From positions 46,526 to 110,525 of the forward strand of contig VCJN01002526.1 in the NCBI GenBank assembly GCA_006384855.1: a DNA stretch of 64,000 nucleotides. The letters are read 5' to 3'. The position numbers and the translations under genes are program-made. The notes below the pieces were generated by a model. That model was not told the origin of the DNA. It was given only the letters and a program-made list of their open reading frames with translations, and made no database searches. Within the stretch, counting starts at the first letter, position 1, and every line of letters begins with the position of its first letter. Origin of the DNA: Tetraselmis striata. Lineage: Eukaryota; Chlorophyta; Chlorodendrophyceae; Chlorodendrales; Chlorodendraceae. Of this stretch, positions 32,616 to 45,713 are shown in pieces.

Positions 32616-34912
32616 ATGGCGTCCGACGACGGCGGGAGCCGCGACGACTTTGGGCTTGACCAGGAGCTGGCGGAGCCGGCGCCTCCTCCAGCGCCCGATG
32701 CGGACCAGCAGCACGCCAACCGCAGTGCGACAAAAATTCAGAGCCGCTATCGTGGACACCGGGTGCGGGGCGTTCTGGTCAACGCGTGCCCATCCCTGTG
32801 CCGCTACGTGCCCATTTAAATTTAGCAGCGGATGTCTCGCTTATGCCACCGTCCGAGAAAGTGCAATGAGCGCCCGACGACCACCTGTGCTCTGCACCGG
32901 TCTGCCCAAGTATTCCCTCCATTCGCCGCGACCGCATCCCCACCATTACGAGCAGGCCGCCCACCCCGCCAGATATAGCACCCCACAGCCACTTCGCATT
33001 GACCTCCCAGCAGACAGGAATATCCATCAAGACCCGTCACCACCGCTGCCACGCCGCTGCCTGTCCATGCCCCCGCGCCGTGCAGTTCCCCGCGCCGTGA
33101 CGTTCAAGCAGCCCCCACCGCCCCCTCAGCCGCCTTTGGCTATCCAATCCCTCCAGTTGCAGGCGCACCCTGTCGGAGCCCCTCAGCAGGACACACAGGA
33201 TGGGGGATGATGTGGGGCAGGGGATGATGTGTGTGTGTGTGGGGGGGGGGGGGGGGGGTAGGGCGCTGGCCTGCCCTCACCCTGCCAATGATCACCCACG
33301 TGCCTCCGCTCTCCTGCTCCTCCGCAGGCGCGCAAGTCGTACCAGGAGCAGCGCAACTCACTGCGCGCCAGCAGGTGGGCCGCCAGCACCTCGCCATCCA
33401 CCGCCCCACGCCACCCAATCCACGCCATCAGCATCGGCCGGCTGCAAATCTCTTGACGCACCCCACCCCGTCCCGTCCGCGGTGCGCAGAGACAGCGCGC
33501 CGGAGCAGTTTGGGCTGGAGGAGGAGCTGCAGCAGGCACCGCCGGCGCCGGTGTCGCAGGACCCGTACGCGCGCTACCGCGAGGGCGATCGCGCGGAGGA
33601 CTATAACCGCTATGCCACGCGCATCCAGTCGCAGTACAGGTATGGCCGCGGTCTGCTGCAGCCGGGCCACCAACCTCAGAACAGCGGGGAGTGAGGGTGG
33701 TGTTGGGCGCAGTTGAAGCAAGCATGGGGTTGGGGAAGGGATAGGGCCAAGGTTGGCCCATGGAGATCAGGGCACAATTGACCTACACGCTGGCATTACC
33801 TAACAAGCCGCGGAGATGATCGGAGATGCAAGTGAAAAAAGGGCATCCTCTGAATGAAATATGTAAGCTGTGGTCTGGGGAAGTGGGGGCCGGTCTGGGC
33901 CACACCTGGCGGCATCATGACTGATAATAATGTGTGCATGATATGAACGTGGGGCCGTATTATTTGATTTGCTAACACGACGCCTGGCGCGGCGGGACTC
34001 GCTGGTCGCAGGGGGCACCAGGCAAGGAAGTCCTACAGCAGCCTGCGGCGCAGCTCCACCGAGATGCCCGCGGCGCGACAGGACGCGGCAGACCGCTCCT
34101 TTGGCCTGGACCAGCAGCTGCAGCCCTCCAACGTCATGCCCGTCAGCGGCTCGCAGCGCCAGCTGCAGGTGGGCCGCCGCGCACTCGCCTGCCGCGCCCT
34201 CGTAACTGCCCCGCATCCGCTGCGCTGACTCCGGCATCACCCGCCGCGCTGACATGGGGTGCTTGCCGGCGCGTGGCAGACTGTCGGCAGCAACCGGCAT
34301 GAGGATGTTGCCGCTACTCGCATCCAGTCGGTATACCGCGGATCCGTGGCACGGCGCTCTGTGGAGGACCTCAGGTGGGCAGTCGCATGAGTTGGCGCCG
34401 ATGTCTGCTCGCACGGGGGCTGTGCTCGGCGCGCGCAACGGAGGAGATGGGCGGCGCTGAGAGCACGCTGCTCGCCCTGGTTGCAGGAAAACACGGCAGC
34501 GTGAGGCCGACGAGCAGCGCGGGCGGCAGCGCGACTACCTGCAGTCGCGGCAGACGGCGGACCGGCTGGCGGGGCGCGAGGTGGCGGAGCTGCCGGAGGA
34601 GATCCGTGACCCGGGCAGCAGCAAGTACCACGACCAGGTGCGGCGCTGCTGCTGGAGCCGCTGGGCTGGGAAGCAGGGTCGGGCACTGCTAACAGCGCCC
34701 CCTCCCAATGGAGACATGAGCAGCGAATAATCGCACGTTCTAATGCTCGTTGCCGCGCTCAGGAGGACCTTTATGCGACACGCATCCAAGCGGCTTACCG
34801 CGGCCACCGCACCCGACGCAGCGTGGAGCGCGTCCCGCACGGCAGCGGCCAGCGGCAGCAACGGCCGTCGGATGGTGAACAGGAGGACTACGGCGCCGCC
34901 GATGGCGCGGAG
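32616..34912 (+). other. N-terminal IQ-motif repeat module of NPHP4
   Basis: Repeat units pair an FGL(D/E)(Q/E)xL segment (DDFGLDQELAEP, EQFGLEEELQQ, RSFGLDQQLQPS) with an IQ motif (ATKIQSRYRGHR, ATRIQSQYRGHQ, ATRIQSVYRGSVARRS, ATRIQAAYRGHRTRRS). In units 1 and 2 an intron interrupts the IQ motif at almost the same place: after YRGHR in unit 1 and inside the Arg codon of YR-GHQ in unit 2, each followed by ARKSY. IQ motifs bind calmodulin or related light chains such as centrin, so this region is predicted to be a Ca-sensor binding arm. Confidence 0.8.
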
Positions 34913-37302
34913 GTGAGCAGCCCTGGCGGCTGTGTGGGTCCGACGTCGCGCTCCAGGCGCTGTCCTGCACCTCGATGAAAGGTTGCCTCACTCGCGGGGG
35001 CGCCATTGCGTAGGGCAAACGGCTGGAACCCGAGGCGCGCGGCGCCGCAAAGAAGAATTCCAAGAAAAAGAAGCGCAAGGGTGACAAGAAGGGGCGAGAC
35101 GCCGACTTAGGCAGCATGCGGCCGGTGCGCGCAGGCGGCATGCCCGTGCCGGTCATTGTTCAGCTGCGTGACGGCATTCTGGTCGAGGTTTTGTCACCGA
35201 GTTTGTGATTTTTCTTGTATGTTGCAGACGGCGGTCGACATTGGCCCCCATGCAGCGACAACCTCGCCGCCAGGGACTCCGCCCGACCTGCAGCGCCTCT
35301 CGTACAATCCGGACGACATACAGCCGTCGCCGTATGGGACCGGCGTAGTCGTCAAGCACCGTGGCATGCTCCGCTCTTCTATCACATTCAAGGGTACAGC
35401 CCAGTCCCTCTCCTCGGCGTGCACGGATTGTCTCTGGCCACGCTCGAGGCTCAGCGCCCATCTCGGCCTACCATGATACTGCCTACTCGCTGACTCTGAG
35501 ATGTTCGCCGCGCCTTCGCAGATACTGCCACCGCGGGGGTCGCAGAATGGGAGAGCTACTTTCGAGCGCACCGCCGCAGGGTGGTCCCCCTGCCGCCAGG
35601 CAACCGCCGCGAGCTGGATTCGACCGAATTCTACCGGCTGCGCATTGTCGGCATTCGGTGCGGATCTCGGTTGGACTGCGACCCTATTTCCGACTGAGTG
35701 TTTCGAATTCCCCCGGAGGTGCCCGCTGAGCCTTTCTCGATGCTTGCCTATCGCAGAGAGGTCCCGATGTACCACAGTCAGGACCGGTTGTTCGAGTTCC
35801 AGGTGAACGTCACGCTGTTCGACGAGCTTTCGGCCCAGTTCTACGGCAATACGATATGTTCGCCGACGGCGCCCTTTCGCTGGCTTAACCCCAAGGACAG
35901 GTATGTACCACGCCTCTCGACCTCGCTCTTATCTGCTTGGCGGCACAACATGTTGCGGGTAGTTTCACTTCCGACGCGATGTCCGCTTGCAGCCAAGCGG
36001 GTGTGCTTGTCGAGTTCGAGTTCGACGTCTACTTCCACTCCGCCGTGTCGGACCCGGGCTGCATCGCCGTCGCAGAGGTTGTTATGATTGAGCGCACCTT
36101 TGACGGCGTGGTTCATGGCGAATACTCCGTCGGCTGGGCAGGGCTCCCGCTGTACCAGGTATGGCTTTCTGGCAGTGGGCTCCATATCGTATTCTCGTAC
36201 CGTCGGCTGTCGACGTTCGCTGACGCTATCGTCTGTGCCTCGTCACGCAGCACACTGCCAAAAGCGGCGCGACCGGACAGCAGGTGCTGACGACCCACTG
36301 GGCAGATATCACGGCTGGCACGCCGCGATACCTCCTCTTCCGCGAATTGTTTGTCGGCCGGCCAACAGAGCCGCCGATGCCGTTGGGCAACAGCCGCATG
36401 AGCTATCAAGTGACGGCATACCCGATGCTGCTGCCTGCGGCGCCGCTGCTCCCCCAAAACTGCCTGGTAACCTACAGCTCGCTGGTACCCGGCCTTCAGC
36501 GCTTTGACGAGCAGGTGAATGATACCATGACGACTTTGCTCCATGCCTTAAATTAATGTGATGTCTTTATCAAAGCGTATCATGCATATCGACATCAGGC
36601 ACTAATGTGTCGGTACTAATATAAAGCGTATGGTGTCTCCTCTCTTCCACTAGGGATTCCTGACCGTGATGGGGAAGAAGATTACCAGCACCCTAGCGCG
36701 CCCGCTGCTATCGCCCACATTTGCTGTGGCGGTATACAACGTTGCCATCACGCTTCCAGCCGGCTTCCACGACCTGCTGACAATCGACGAGCCCAGCAGC
36801 ATGATGAAGAGCAGCCCGCCACAGATGACAGAGTACGAGATCCGCCTGTCGGTGCACAATGGCCGTTGCTTTGTGGGGCCAGAGGTACGCTAGGATTACC
36901 AGCTGCATTTTTTCCAGCGGTGCTGTGGATTGGTTGCACGTTGGTGCGGCGCTGACGAATGTGGTGGGGCACCGCAGGTCTCCACCTCGTGTCTCCGGGT
37001 GGTCAAACTCCCTGCAGGGGGATTTGTGCTTGAGGTGCGGCATGAGTTGCCGTGTGATGTTCCTCATTCCGACTCCCCCTGTTCGACGTTTAGAGCCATG
37101 GATAGAATGCCTTATTGCATCCGCAAGGTTGACCTCTGGCCTTGCAGACTCAGGACTTTTCCTAGTGCAGTAAATAACTCAGCGGGGATGTTGGCGCCCA
37201 GGTTGAGGATGCGCTCGAGGTGGACTGGCTGCCTGGCGATATCAGCACGGTGCTCATCGCAGAGCTGATTTACACTGGTGAGCACCGGACTTCCTGCGGG
37301 AT

Positions 37303-37333
<31 letters not shown>

Positions 37334-40300
37334 ATTTCTCCACACCCTCCTCCCTTTCCTAGCGTGATAAATCCTCCCGTTCACTAGCGTGTAGGTGGCA
37401 ATTATTCTGAAACGGCAGTGCCTGGCCATGTTTAAGTTTGCCACCCTTCTAGTGTTTTTCTATTTCTCTTCTTTTCCGCTGTTCTATTCTTTTATTGTGT
37501 TTATCATACCGTGTATTATATACCGTTTACCAGGACAGTGCCACAGCATAGCGTAAGATCCGATTATATAAATAGATTCGATGATAGGATTCCTGGTACA
37601 GCTATACCTACTAGTAAAGCGTGGTGATCGTCAGTGATGGCTATCTATTTTGAAACAATGCACGTAACATTTTCATGAACAAATGGGCAATTCGAAGTCA
37701 AATAATGTACTTAGTCCGATCCGAAACCGATTCGCAATATGACTGATATGTACCGGTCAGTTTTCTTTGAAGAGAAGTCAAATTATCAAGACACCATCTT
37801 TTTCTAATTCTATTCTATTCTACTTGCGGCACTTGCATCGTAATAGACTGGTGGGTCAGGAGCAGAAGTTGCGTTGCCACGTCTTTGAGAGCATTGACGT
37901 TGTCCCCATCGACATCGGCCCTCGACAACTGCAGGGCCTAGCGACGTGAGACCCCCAATGCTGGGAATGGATGTCAGCGGCCGTCAGATCGTGGCAGGCT
38001 GGGCCCCCATCAGTCCGTTCAGTCACATCTCTCCGCTAGACGCCACCCAGGTGGATGTGGGCGACCACGCCGTGAACCTGAGGTACGCTTTTGTTGCTCC
38101 CATACGAGCGTGAATCCACTTCCAGCCTGTAGGGTGCTACTGTCCTGGGGGCTTGAGAAGCTTCAAGAGTGTGCCTGGCCTGCACAGTTTGGTGCTGGCG
38201 TAGTTTATTAACACAATGGCCGGCACTGCCTGTGCTGGGCAGGTCTGGACCGGGGTACTGGGTGCGCGAGATGCCGCTGCTGGACTGGCGCGGGATGATG
38301 GAGAGCCGCTACAAGACATCGCCAACGCCCTTGCAGGTCGGATGACCTTCCTCGCGATCGCAGCGCATGCGCAATTGTGCGCACCATCCAGCCGATGTCA
38401 ATCTCACTGTGCTGGCAATCTTCCGCAGATGGTGTACTCCCTTGGCGCGTCCGGGCGCAACGCCGTCCCGCCACCACCAGCTGTGCTCTATTGCACTCTT
38501 GAGGACTACCGCGCTGGACTCGAAGCGCAGGTTCAGCCCATTTCCCGCCACCCAGATACATTTTATAGCTTGGCTAACAACAAAGAATGTAGAAATAACG
38601 ACACCACTTGGCTGACAAACATGCTTTTAACATGGTGGCCAGCCAGCCGCCCAGCCTTGCCTGTCGATGCTGATTCAGCGCCGCCCTGTGTGCCTCATCC
38701 CGGCCCCTGCAGCCTTACCTACCCACGGAAGCAGGACAGCCCCGGGATGATCGCTATCACACTGACGACGAGGACGAGCTCCCAGTGGGCCTGCCGCCAC
38801 CAGACATCACGCGCTCTCCCACGCGCCACGTAAGCGGCTGCCTCCGATCCACCACATCGCTGACGCACAACGCATTGCAGATGAGTTTAGTGGGCTGACC
38901 TATTGCCGTCGGTTTCCCTGATTGCGCTAGGCGCAGTATCCGCAGCCTGGCATGGCGCCACCCGACATGGGCTCCCTGGCCACCAGTCAGCAGGCGCTGG
39001 CGCTGCTCGGCCAGCAGGACCGCCTCACCCGCCTGGCGGAGACAATGCAGGTCCGCGCCCTTCATATGATGCGCGCCTTGGTGTGGGGCATACTGTGGCG
39101 TTGTGCATGCCGAACACACACCGACGGTTATCTTCGGATAGATAACGTTATGGACCCCATCGCGAAGAGAAATAAATCAGAATACATCACGAATATAGGA
39201 CGAACATTCCGACGCGAAGGTGCAAAACAATTCATTAGTTTTTGGACCCGCGGACCGTATTTAATTGGGCGGTATACCGGGGGGCATCTCTGGCGCCCAC
39301 AGTTCTGATCCACCTGCCGATGCGTGGTGCCGCTGCTCTGTTCACAGGGCCAGCTGAACCAAATGAACAGCGCCATCACCGAGCTCAAGCGCGGCCGCAC
39401 CAGCATCCAGGATTTCAGCGCCGCGGACGATGCGGCGCGTCGGCGCGGCACACGCCGCCGCCGGGAGGACGCGGCCCGGAAGATCCAGCGCGAGTACCGC
39501 CGCTACTACCAGAACAAGGTATCGGCCCTGACTGCGCCCAGCTGCCCGCAATCACATCCATGAAAGTACAGTCCTACTGGAGGGAGACGCAGCATCCAAC
39601 GAAGGGAATCGGTTGACCGCCCGTCAGCATCCCATCTCCAGAACCAGCACCTTCTCGCATTTGATTACGCGAGCTATGGGTCCCCCTCGTCCCGGCACAC
39701 CTATGAGAACCCTTGTTATTCTGAGCATCAAACTGGGCATGCATGCAACCTGTAAGAACACCTGCTGTATTTCCGCCATAGGTTCGTCTAGCAATGACCT
39801 CACCTGCAGGCGTATTAGCAGGCTCGCAGTGTCTCTATTTCCGCGCCGGCGCCCATAGTGTGGAGGCCAACTCCGTGACATCATGGCCACGCCCCTGAGC
39901 TCATCGCACTGTCATTCACAGTCGAACGGTTATGGCAAACTTATCTGAGCATTACTTCGGTTCGCAGCGAAAGAAATGTTTCTTTGGTGTGACGCCCATG
40001 GTGCATTTGGGTTATACTGTATCTCATGGTAATCTACAGGTATTAGAGTCGAAAGTATCTGCAGTCGAAAGATTGGCCAGTGCCAAAAACTCAGAGTGGA
40101 GTACGAAGTTTTGTACAATTTGCGATTTCTGCCATAAGTTTATCCATCGTTTCAGTGATTTGCCCAGTCCATTGGCCCATTCATTGCTGATCCGAACGCA
40201 TTGTCTGTCCGATGCTTCCTGCAGCTGGCAGCTCGTCGCCGTGGAGAGGTGGACTTTGACCGCTACCGCAACCTGCCCACCACCGAGGCTGGCGATGTCT

Positions 40301-43300
40301 CCAAGTATGCAGGTCGGAAGCCCGCCCGTCGCCCGTGGTGCCCGGGCCAACCTTGCCAATTTCCCCCCAACCTGCCGGCCCGCCATGTCGCTTGCGACTG
40401 ACTGACCCGGATGCACTCCACAGGTGGGACGACCGCCCCGGGCATGGGCTACATGGTGCCGCCACGCTGGCTGCGCGCCCGACTGCATGACGCGGGCGCC
40501 ACCGACGCGCTGCCTCCGGAAGTGCGCAGTCTCCTGCGGCAGAGGGGCGGCCCCGACATGCTCACCGGTGCGCAGGGCGGCTCCCGCCCGGTGCGTTGCT
40601 TGACGCGCGCCCACGCCGCTGTCGTCGGCCTCGTTGACACGGCGCCCGCCCGCCCCCTGGCTGGGTGATGCAGGCCCGGTGGACCTGGAGATTGAGGCTC
40701 GCGACCCGCGCGTGATGTCGGACTGCGTGCTGCAGCTGCTAGCCTACCGGCACGCGCTGTCCCTCAACGCGCCCAGCAACCTGCGCCACCTCTACTTCAC
40801 CTTCCAGTTCTACGACCAGGCGCCCACCATCAGCGAGCTGGCGCGCATGAAGCCCAGCGGCGACGACGAGGCCCGGGTGTTCTTCCTGCAGCGGCAGGTG
40901 CAGACAGACAGGTACGGGCCCGTCGCCGCCCCGCCTCCCTTCCGTCGCACTGTCGGCAGGTACCTGACGCGCGTGTCCCGCCGCCTCCCAGCGCCGACGG
41001 CTATCCGGGGCTGCTGATGAAGTACAGCGTGGGCGGCGTTCACGCGCGGCGGATGGACTTTTGCCGCTACCTCGCCACCCGGCAGCTGTCCGTCGACGTC
41101 TGGGACGGCGACTCCCTGCTGCAAGTGGGCACCGCCTCAGTGGACCTCCGCCCGCTGCTGCGGCAGGTGTGGCCCTTCGCACGGCCGTCGCATACAAGGC
41201 TCGTAGGGCGCACTGCACGGCCGTGGCTGCGGTCGCCTCGCTTCGTGTTGCGTCTCTCGCTCTCAGCTGACACGACGCATGATGTCCCCTGGCAGGGGAG
41301 GGACTTCTCCGAGGTGTTGCTGGAGATCCCGGTGCACGACCACCAGGAGGCGGTGCGTCCTGCCATACACCACCCTTGCCTGCCTTCCTGCTGCACCCCC
41401 GACCGCTTGCCACGCTGCGGCGGATGGGGTGGAGGGCCCTGGTCTTGTTGTGCCCCGGGCGGCCTGGCATGTCCAGTCGCACCCGGCTGCCTCGGCGCGT
41501 GCTAGCCGGGCGCATCCGAGCTGACGTGTCCCGGGTGGCTGCGAATCCTGCAGTCCCCAGAGGTGTTTCAGCGCAACCGGCGTGAGAAGCTCGTGCACGG
41601 CGACAAGGTGCGGGTCGCCGCTACCTCTGCTGTCGCTGCGGGTGACGGACGCGCTGTCGCCTTTGCTGCGCGCCGCCCGTCACCGCTTGACGCTCGCGCG
41701 CCGCCGCGCGCTTTGCAGGCTGTCGCGCGCGGGTTCCTCATGCTGCGCTTCATCAACATCGGGCGCGTGCCGGACGAAAGGTACGGACCAGGGTTGGGCG
41801 GAACTCGAAATGGAGGAGTTCCGTTTCGGCGGAACGGAATTCCGCGGAATTCAGTTCCGGCGGAACAGAACCAGGGAATTCCGTTCACGGACGCTTCCCG
41901 CCGCGCCGGCGCTCGCGCCAGCAGGCACATCAGTCACGGGTCGCACTGAGGTCAATGGCACTCGTGGTTCGCAGCGACGACAAGGTGGTGCTGCAGCCGC
42001 GCAGTAACCTCGGCTCCAGCACCGGGCGCGTGAACCGCGTGCGCGTCAAGGCGGTGCCGGAGAAAGGCGGCGTGGTGGCTCGCGAGCTGGCGCTTCCCGC
42101 CGTCGTCCGCGCGCAGGTGCGCCACCCCTCACTCGGCCTCCGAGTGATGCAGCAAGCGTCCAGCGGCTACCAGACTCCCTCCCTGCCAGTTCAAAACGTG
42201 TTGTGTCGCGAACGCTCGATGACTCAAGGACTATTGGCAGCTGCACTTTTCTTGAAAGGCAGCAATGCGCCACTAAGCATCGGCAGGACGCCAGTGAGCA
42301 TGTGCTTAGCGACTCGACTTCTCGCTCCTCACATCGCACTGTGATGCAACGCCTCCTCGCAGGGCGAGCGGCGGCGCATCACAGAAGATGAGGAAAACCT
42401 CTGGAGCGCGGACCCTCGGCTGGGGGCGCCTGTCACGAGGACTGCGTGGTAACGACACCCCCCCCCCCCCCCCCCCCACACACACACAATCATTGACACC
42501 GTCTGGCTCGGATCATGCCGCGTCTCGACTCAGCCCGGACGTTCCATCTAAGCATCCGTTAACCCTCTCATCGGAATTACAACAGGAATGGACCAGCAGC
42601 ATAATTGTTGGGACATTCTGGAAAGCATCCGAACTATCATCTCGGCAGGAGGCCGCCGACCTGTATCGTGTCGCTGCTATGAAATGACGTCCGCTTTAGT
42701 GGGTTCCCCGCGACTACCGCTTCACGGGAGGCGGATTGTTAATTCAATTGTATAGTCTAATATAATTCGCTGTCTCGCAGGGAGGTCGACAGCCCCGGGC
42801 AGCGGCCAGAGATGGAACATATGCGACAGAAGCTGACCGACATCGAGGCGCGCAAGCTGGCGAGGCAGGCGCGCCTGCGCGCCCTCAAGGTGCGACTTCG
42901 CTACGAATTTGTATGTCGTGCTTTGCGGTCGGCGGTACCAGGCACACTGCTCTCCGGTCCGCTATGCGTTTACCCTAAGCGTTTGGTTGCTCGGGGCTGC
43001 AGTCTAGCCGGCGTCCGGGGACCTCAGCGCCAGGCGATCCGAATGATGTCAGAGAGCAGCTGCTGGTCGATCTGGATGCGTCGAGGATGCGCGTGAAGAA
43101 GGACGTCATTCGACGGCAGCTGTGGCGCCACCTCGCCACGCGGCGTACCATCACGCCCGTGTTCGGCGAGACCGTGCTCTTCGAGCACGAGTTCCACAAC
43201 CCCTCCGAGTCGGAAGCCGTGTTTTTCCTCCACATTAGCCACCCCAACGAAGTGGCCGTTGTCAGCGACGCAGAGGAGTGGAAGGCGCGTAATACCTGCG

Positions 43301-45713
43301 CATCAGTGGGCCGTCGACCTCGGTCTTAGACGACCACAGCCTGACCTTCGCCCTCTTGCTCTGCAGGGACTACGTGTGCACGGCAACCACGCCGCGAACG
43401 GCGGTGGCGTAGCCAGCTACTCCCGGGCGTTGGAGGTACAGCGACCATGTCTGGGTGGGGGCGCATGCAGACAACTCTCACTGTGTCGAAATACTGGGTG
43501 GGTGGCTGTCGACACGTCTTAGTATTGACGCCGCTGTGTCGGCTACCCTGCTCCGGGCGCGCTGCAGAGTGACGTGCTGGATGGCGACCGCCTCTTCCTG
43601 GCGGGACGCGAGCGCCTGGCGGTGCCCTTCAAGTTTCAGAGCTTCAGGTACGAACAGCATAACTCCGGTATATCTGTCGGCGAGGCTGACACCACGGCAA
43701 GATCGACCGGCGGGGGCCAGTCGACCTGGAGAATATGCTGACGACCAGTTGACTGTGTGCTTATGATGCGAAGGCCGCCGGAAAGTATGTCCCGCGCGCA
43801 CCGCTCGCTGGTGCTAGAGGCCCATGGCGGCAGCCTGCGCTCCTCCATGCGGCGGCCGGAGGCGGAACCGTTGCCGGCAGGCGCTCCCGAGCCCTACACC
43901 GTTACCGTCGAGCTGCGAGCACAGGGCGAGGAGCGGCCGGTCGCTATCCTCGAGGTCTGTGCTCCATATTCCAAATATTTCACTCGCAAAATGCTGGTGG
44001 GGGGGGGGGGGGGGGGGGGGGGGGCGACGCTTGCCCTATGCGTGCTGCGGGGAGTCTTACCCCTGGGTGTTGTGTGCGCATACAGGTCGAGGTGAAGCCT
44101 CGCGGCCTGATCGTGGACCGCACGTTCCGGTTCCACCAGGCCGAGAGAGAGAGGCTGCGTCAGGTGGGTAGGCGTGGCTTCTGGTCCGCACTGGTTCACG
44201 ACGCTGCACTCAGACGGCTTTGCCACGTCGTGCTTCGCCTTGTCAGCCTGCCATAACTCGGCGAATCGTCTCGGTGATACCGAGTCTGTCGGCCTTTTTG
44301 CCTAACAGCCAAGAACGAGTTTTATTGGCGGTCTGTCGGAGTGCCATATTGACTTCTGCTGCTTTACCCGCTCGCCTACAGATAATTCGTGTGCCGCTGC
44401 TGCCGGGTGTTTCGCCGGTGCTGATGGGCGTGGAGCCGTCGTACGACGACTATCCCACTAGCGGCTACGACGGAAGGCAGTTGAGCGCCGGCTGCAGCGA
44501 CGACCAGGTGGTGGTAAACTGCCAGGCCTCGCACAGCGGCGGCGAGAACGACGAGGTGGTCATCAAGTACAAGGGCGGCCCGGCGCCCGAGACGCGACAG
44601 ATGTTTGTGGCCGTATACCGCGACAAGTGGGGCTGCCGGCCGCTGGAGACGTGGCAGGTATTCCTCCATTCTCTCCGCCGCGTGGATCTCTCGGCGATGG
44701 TCGGGCAGACGTGCGATAGCCACGTTGTGGTGAAGGGGCAGGGCGTGTCTCGCCGCGTGCGCTGCTACAGCTCCCACCCCGACGAGCTTCAGGTGCTGAA
44801 CGGCGCCCTTCCCTGAACAAGTATCTTGACGACTCGGCTCGCCTCTTGCATGCTCCGTCTCGTGTCGTGCAATGTCTGAGTACACTACACTCGGCGACCT
44901 TAGTTTGCCTTTGCCGACTAAGTCACATCCTCTCGACACTCCCCTCCAATAGGTCAACCCCGAATCGTTCAAGCTGAACGGAAACGGCGCGCTCAGCGAA
45001 ATGCGGCTGCTCTTCCGCCCTGTGGCCGCTGGCAAGATGGACATTCTGCTTCATGTCGTTGATGCGGAGACCCGGGAGCTGGTGAGCAACACCCCTCAAA
45101 ACAGTGGACGCCCCAGAAAGGAAATTGCAGACAAGTACAACCGCCCCGGATATGCATATTCGGAATCTGTCCCTGATCATTGCGCTGCTTTGTTCCGCAG
45201 GTGCAGTCCATGATTCTGGCGACAAGCTCCCAGGCACCCATTGTCAGCAAGACCTTCGAGGTGCGCCTGGGCAGCCAAATCTAGCCTATGCACCCGCTGA
45301 CCCATGTCCACATCCTTTGTCTGCACATCATGCCCGTAACTCTGCCTGTACGCGTTGCTCAGCGCTCGAGCGATGGTATGTTTCGCCACTTTTCGGGACG
45401 GACAGACTAACCAGCCGTAAGTTGCCGCCCGCAGGTGGAGGTGGTCGCGGGTACCACGCTGAACAAGAAGATCAGCTACACCAACCCGTACCAGATCCCG
45501 CGCGTCTTCTCCGTGCGCTCCACGCACCCCTGGCTGCTGCACATCAAGCCGGAGCGCCTGGACCTGCCCGGCAGCGCCAGGCGCCCCATTGGCCTCACCT
45601 TTGACGGGCGCGCCAGCCCCGCGAGCACCGAGGACGTGCTGATCTTCATCAACGACGAGGACGACAAGAACGAGGAGTGCTTCCGGGTGCGCGTGCGCGT
45701 GCTGGACAGATAG
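32616..45713 (+). CDS. NPHP4: nephrocystin-4 (NPHP4) homologue with N-terminal IQ-motif array
   Basis: NPHP4 is a ciliary transition-zone scaffold that works with NPHP1/RPGRIP1L-type partners to gate the cilium. Clear NPHP4 blocks lie in the second half: LRHLYFTFQFYDQAP (about 40790), LATRRTITPVFGE (43130), LAVPFKFQSF (43620), VEVKPRGLIVDRTFRFH (44085), WQVFLHSLRRVDLSAMVGQT (44650) and the C-terminal IFINDEDDKNEECFRVRV (45645-45700). Phase-checked exons include 32616-32762, 33328-33374, 33490-33639, 34012-34168, 34280-34374, 34487-34637, 34763-34912, 35014-35151, 35228-35393, 35522-35657, 35757-35900, 35993-36158, 36251-36514, 36654-36884, 36978-37034, 37202-37277, and at the end 44382-44792, 44953-45081, 45201-45260, 45435-45713. 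Exon joining near 37.8-38.1 kb is unclear (frame change at 37950). The first about 330 residues carry at least four IQ motifs, which I do not know from animal NPHP4, and a fifth IQ-like segment is encoded near 39490. Expected total length is about 1,700 residues. Confidence 0.9.
33240..33258. repeat. poly(G) run in NPHP4 intron
   Basis: A (GT)n-to-poly(G) run. Comparable homopolymers in NPHP4 introns are C at about 37306-37333 and 42458-42477, and G at about 43998-44024. Confidence 0.9.
39135..39285 (-). repeat. family C repeat, reversed copy in NPHP4 intron
   Basis: Its reverse complement reads 'caattaaatacggtccgcgg', 'ccaaaaactaatgaattgttttgc' (in pieces) and 'caccttcgcg', the same order as the copies at 18590, 18835 and 23056. 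It lies between the NPHP4 exon ending near 39050 and the one starting near 39349. Confidence 0.75.
39675..39858 (+). mobile_element. MITE-like family B element in NPHP4 intron
   Basis: 184 bp, ends TATGGGTCCC... and ...GGCGCCCATA, inverted-repeat related to each other. Internal text 'gagaacccttgttattctga', 'actgggcatgcatgcaacct' and 'gtaagaaca' parallels 22166-22333. No coding capacity. Confidence 0.72.
39920..40190 (+). mobile_element. Ty3/gypsy reverse transcriptase fragment in NPHP4 intron
   Basis: The frame 39932-40190 contains KCFFGVTPMVHLGYTVSHG (the 'KCEFG...YLGHxIS' block after the YxDD motif of Ty3/gypsy reverse transcriptases) and then FCHKFIHRFSDLPSPLA (the 'YYRRFIxxFSxxxxPL' block). 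Only this 80-residue piece is present, with no LTRs. It ends before the splice acceptor used by the NPHP4 exon that starts near 40227. Confidence 0.85.
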
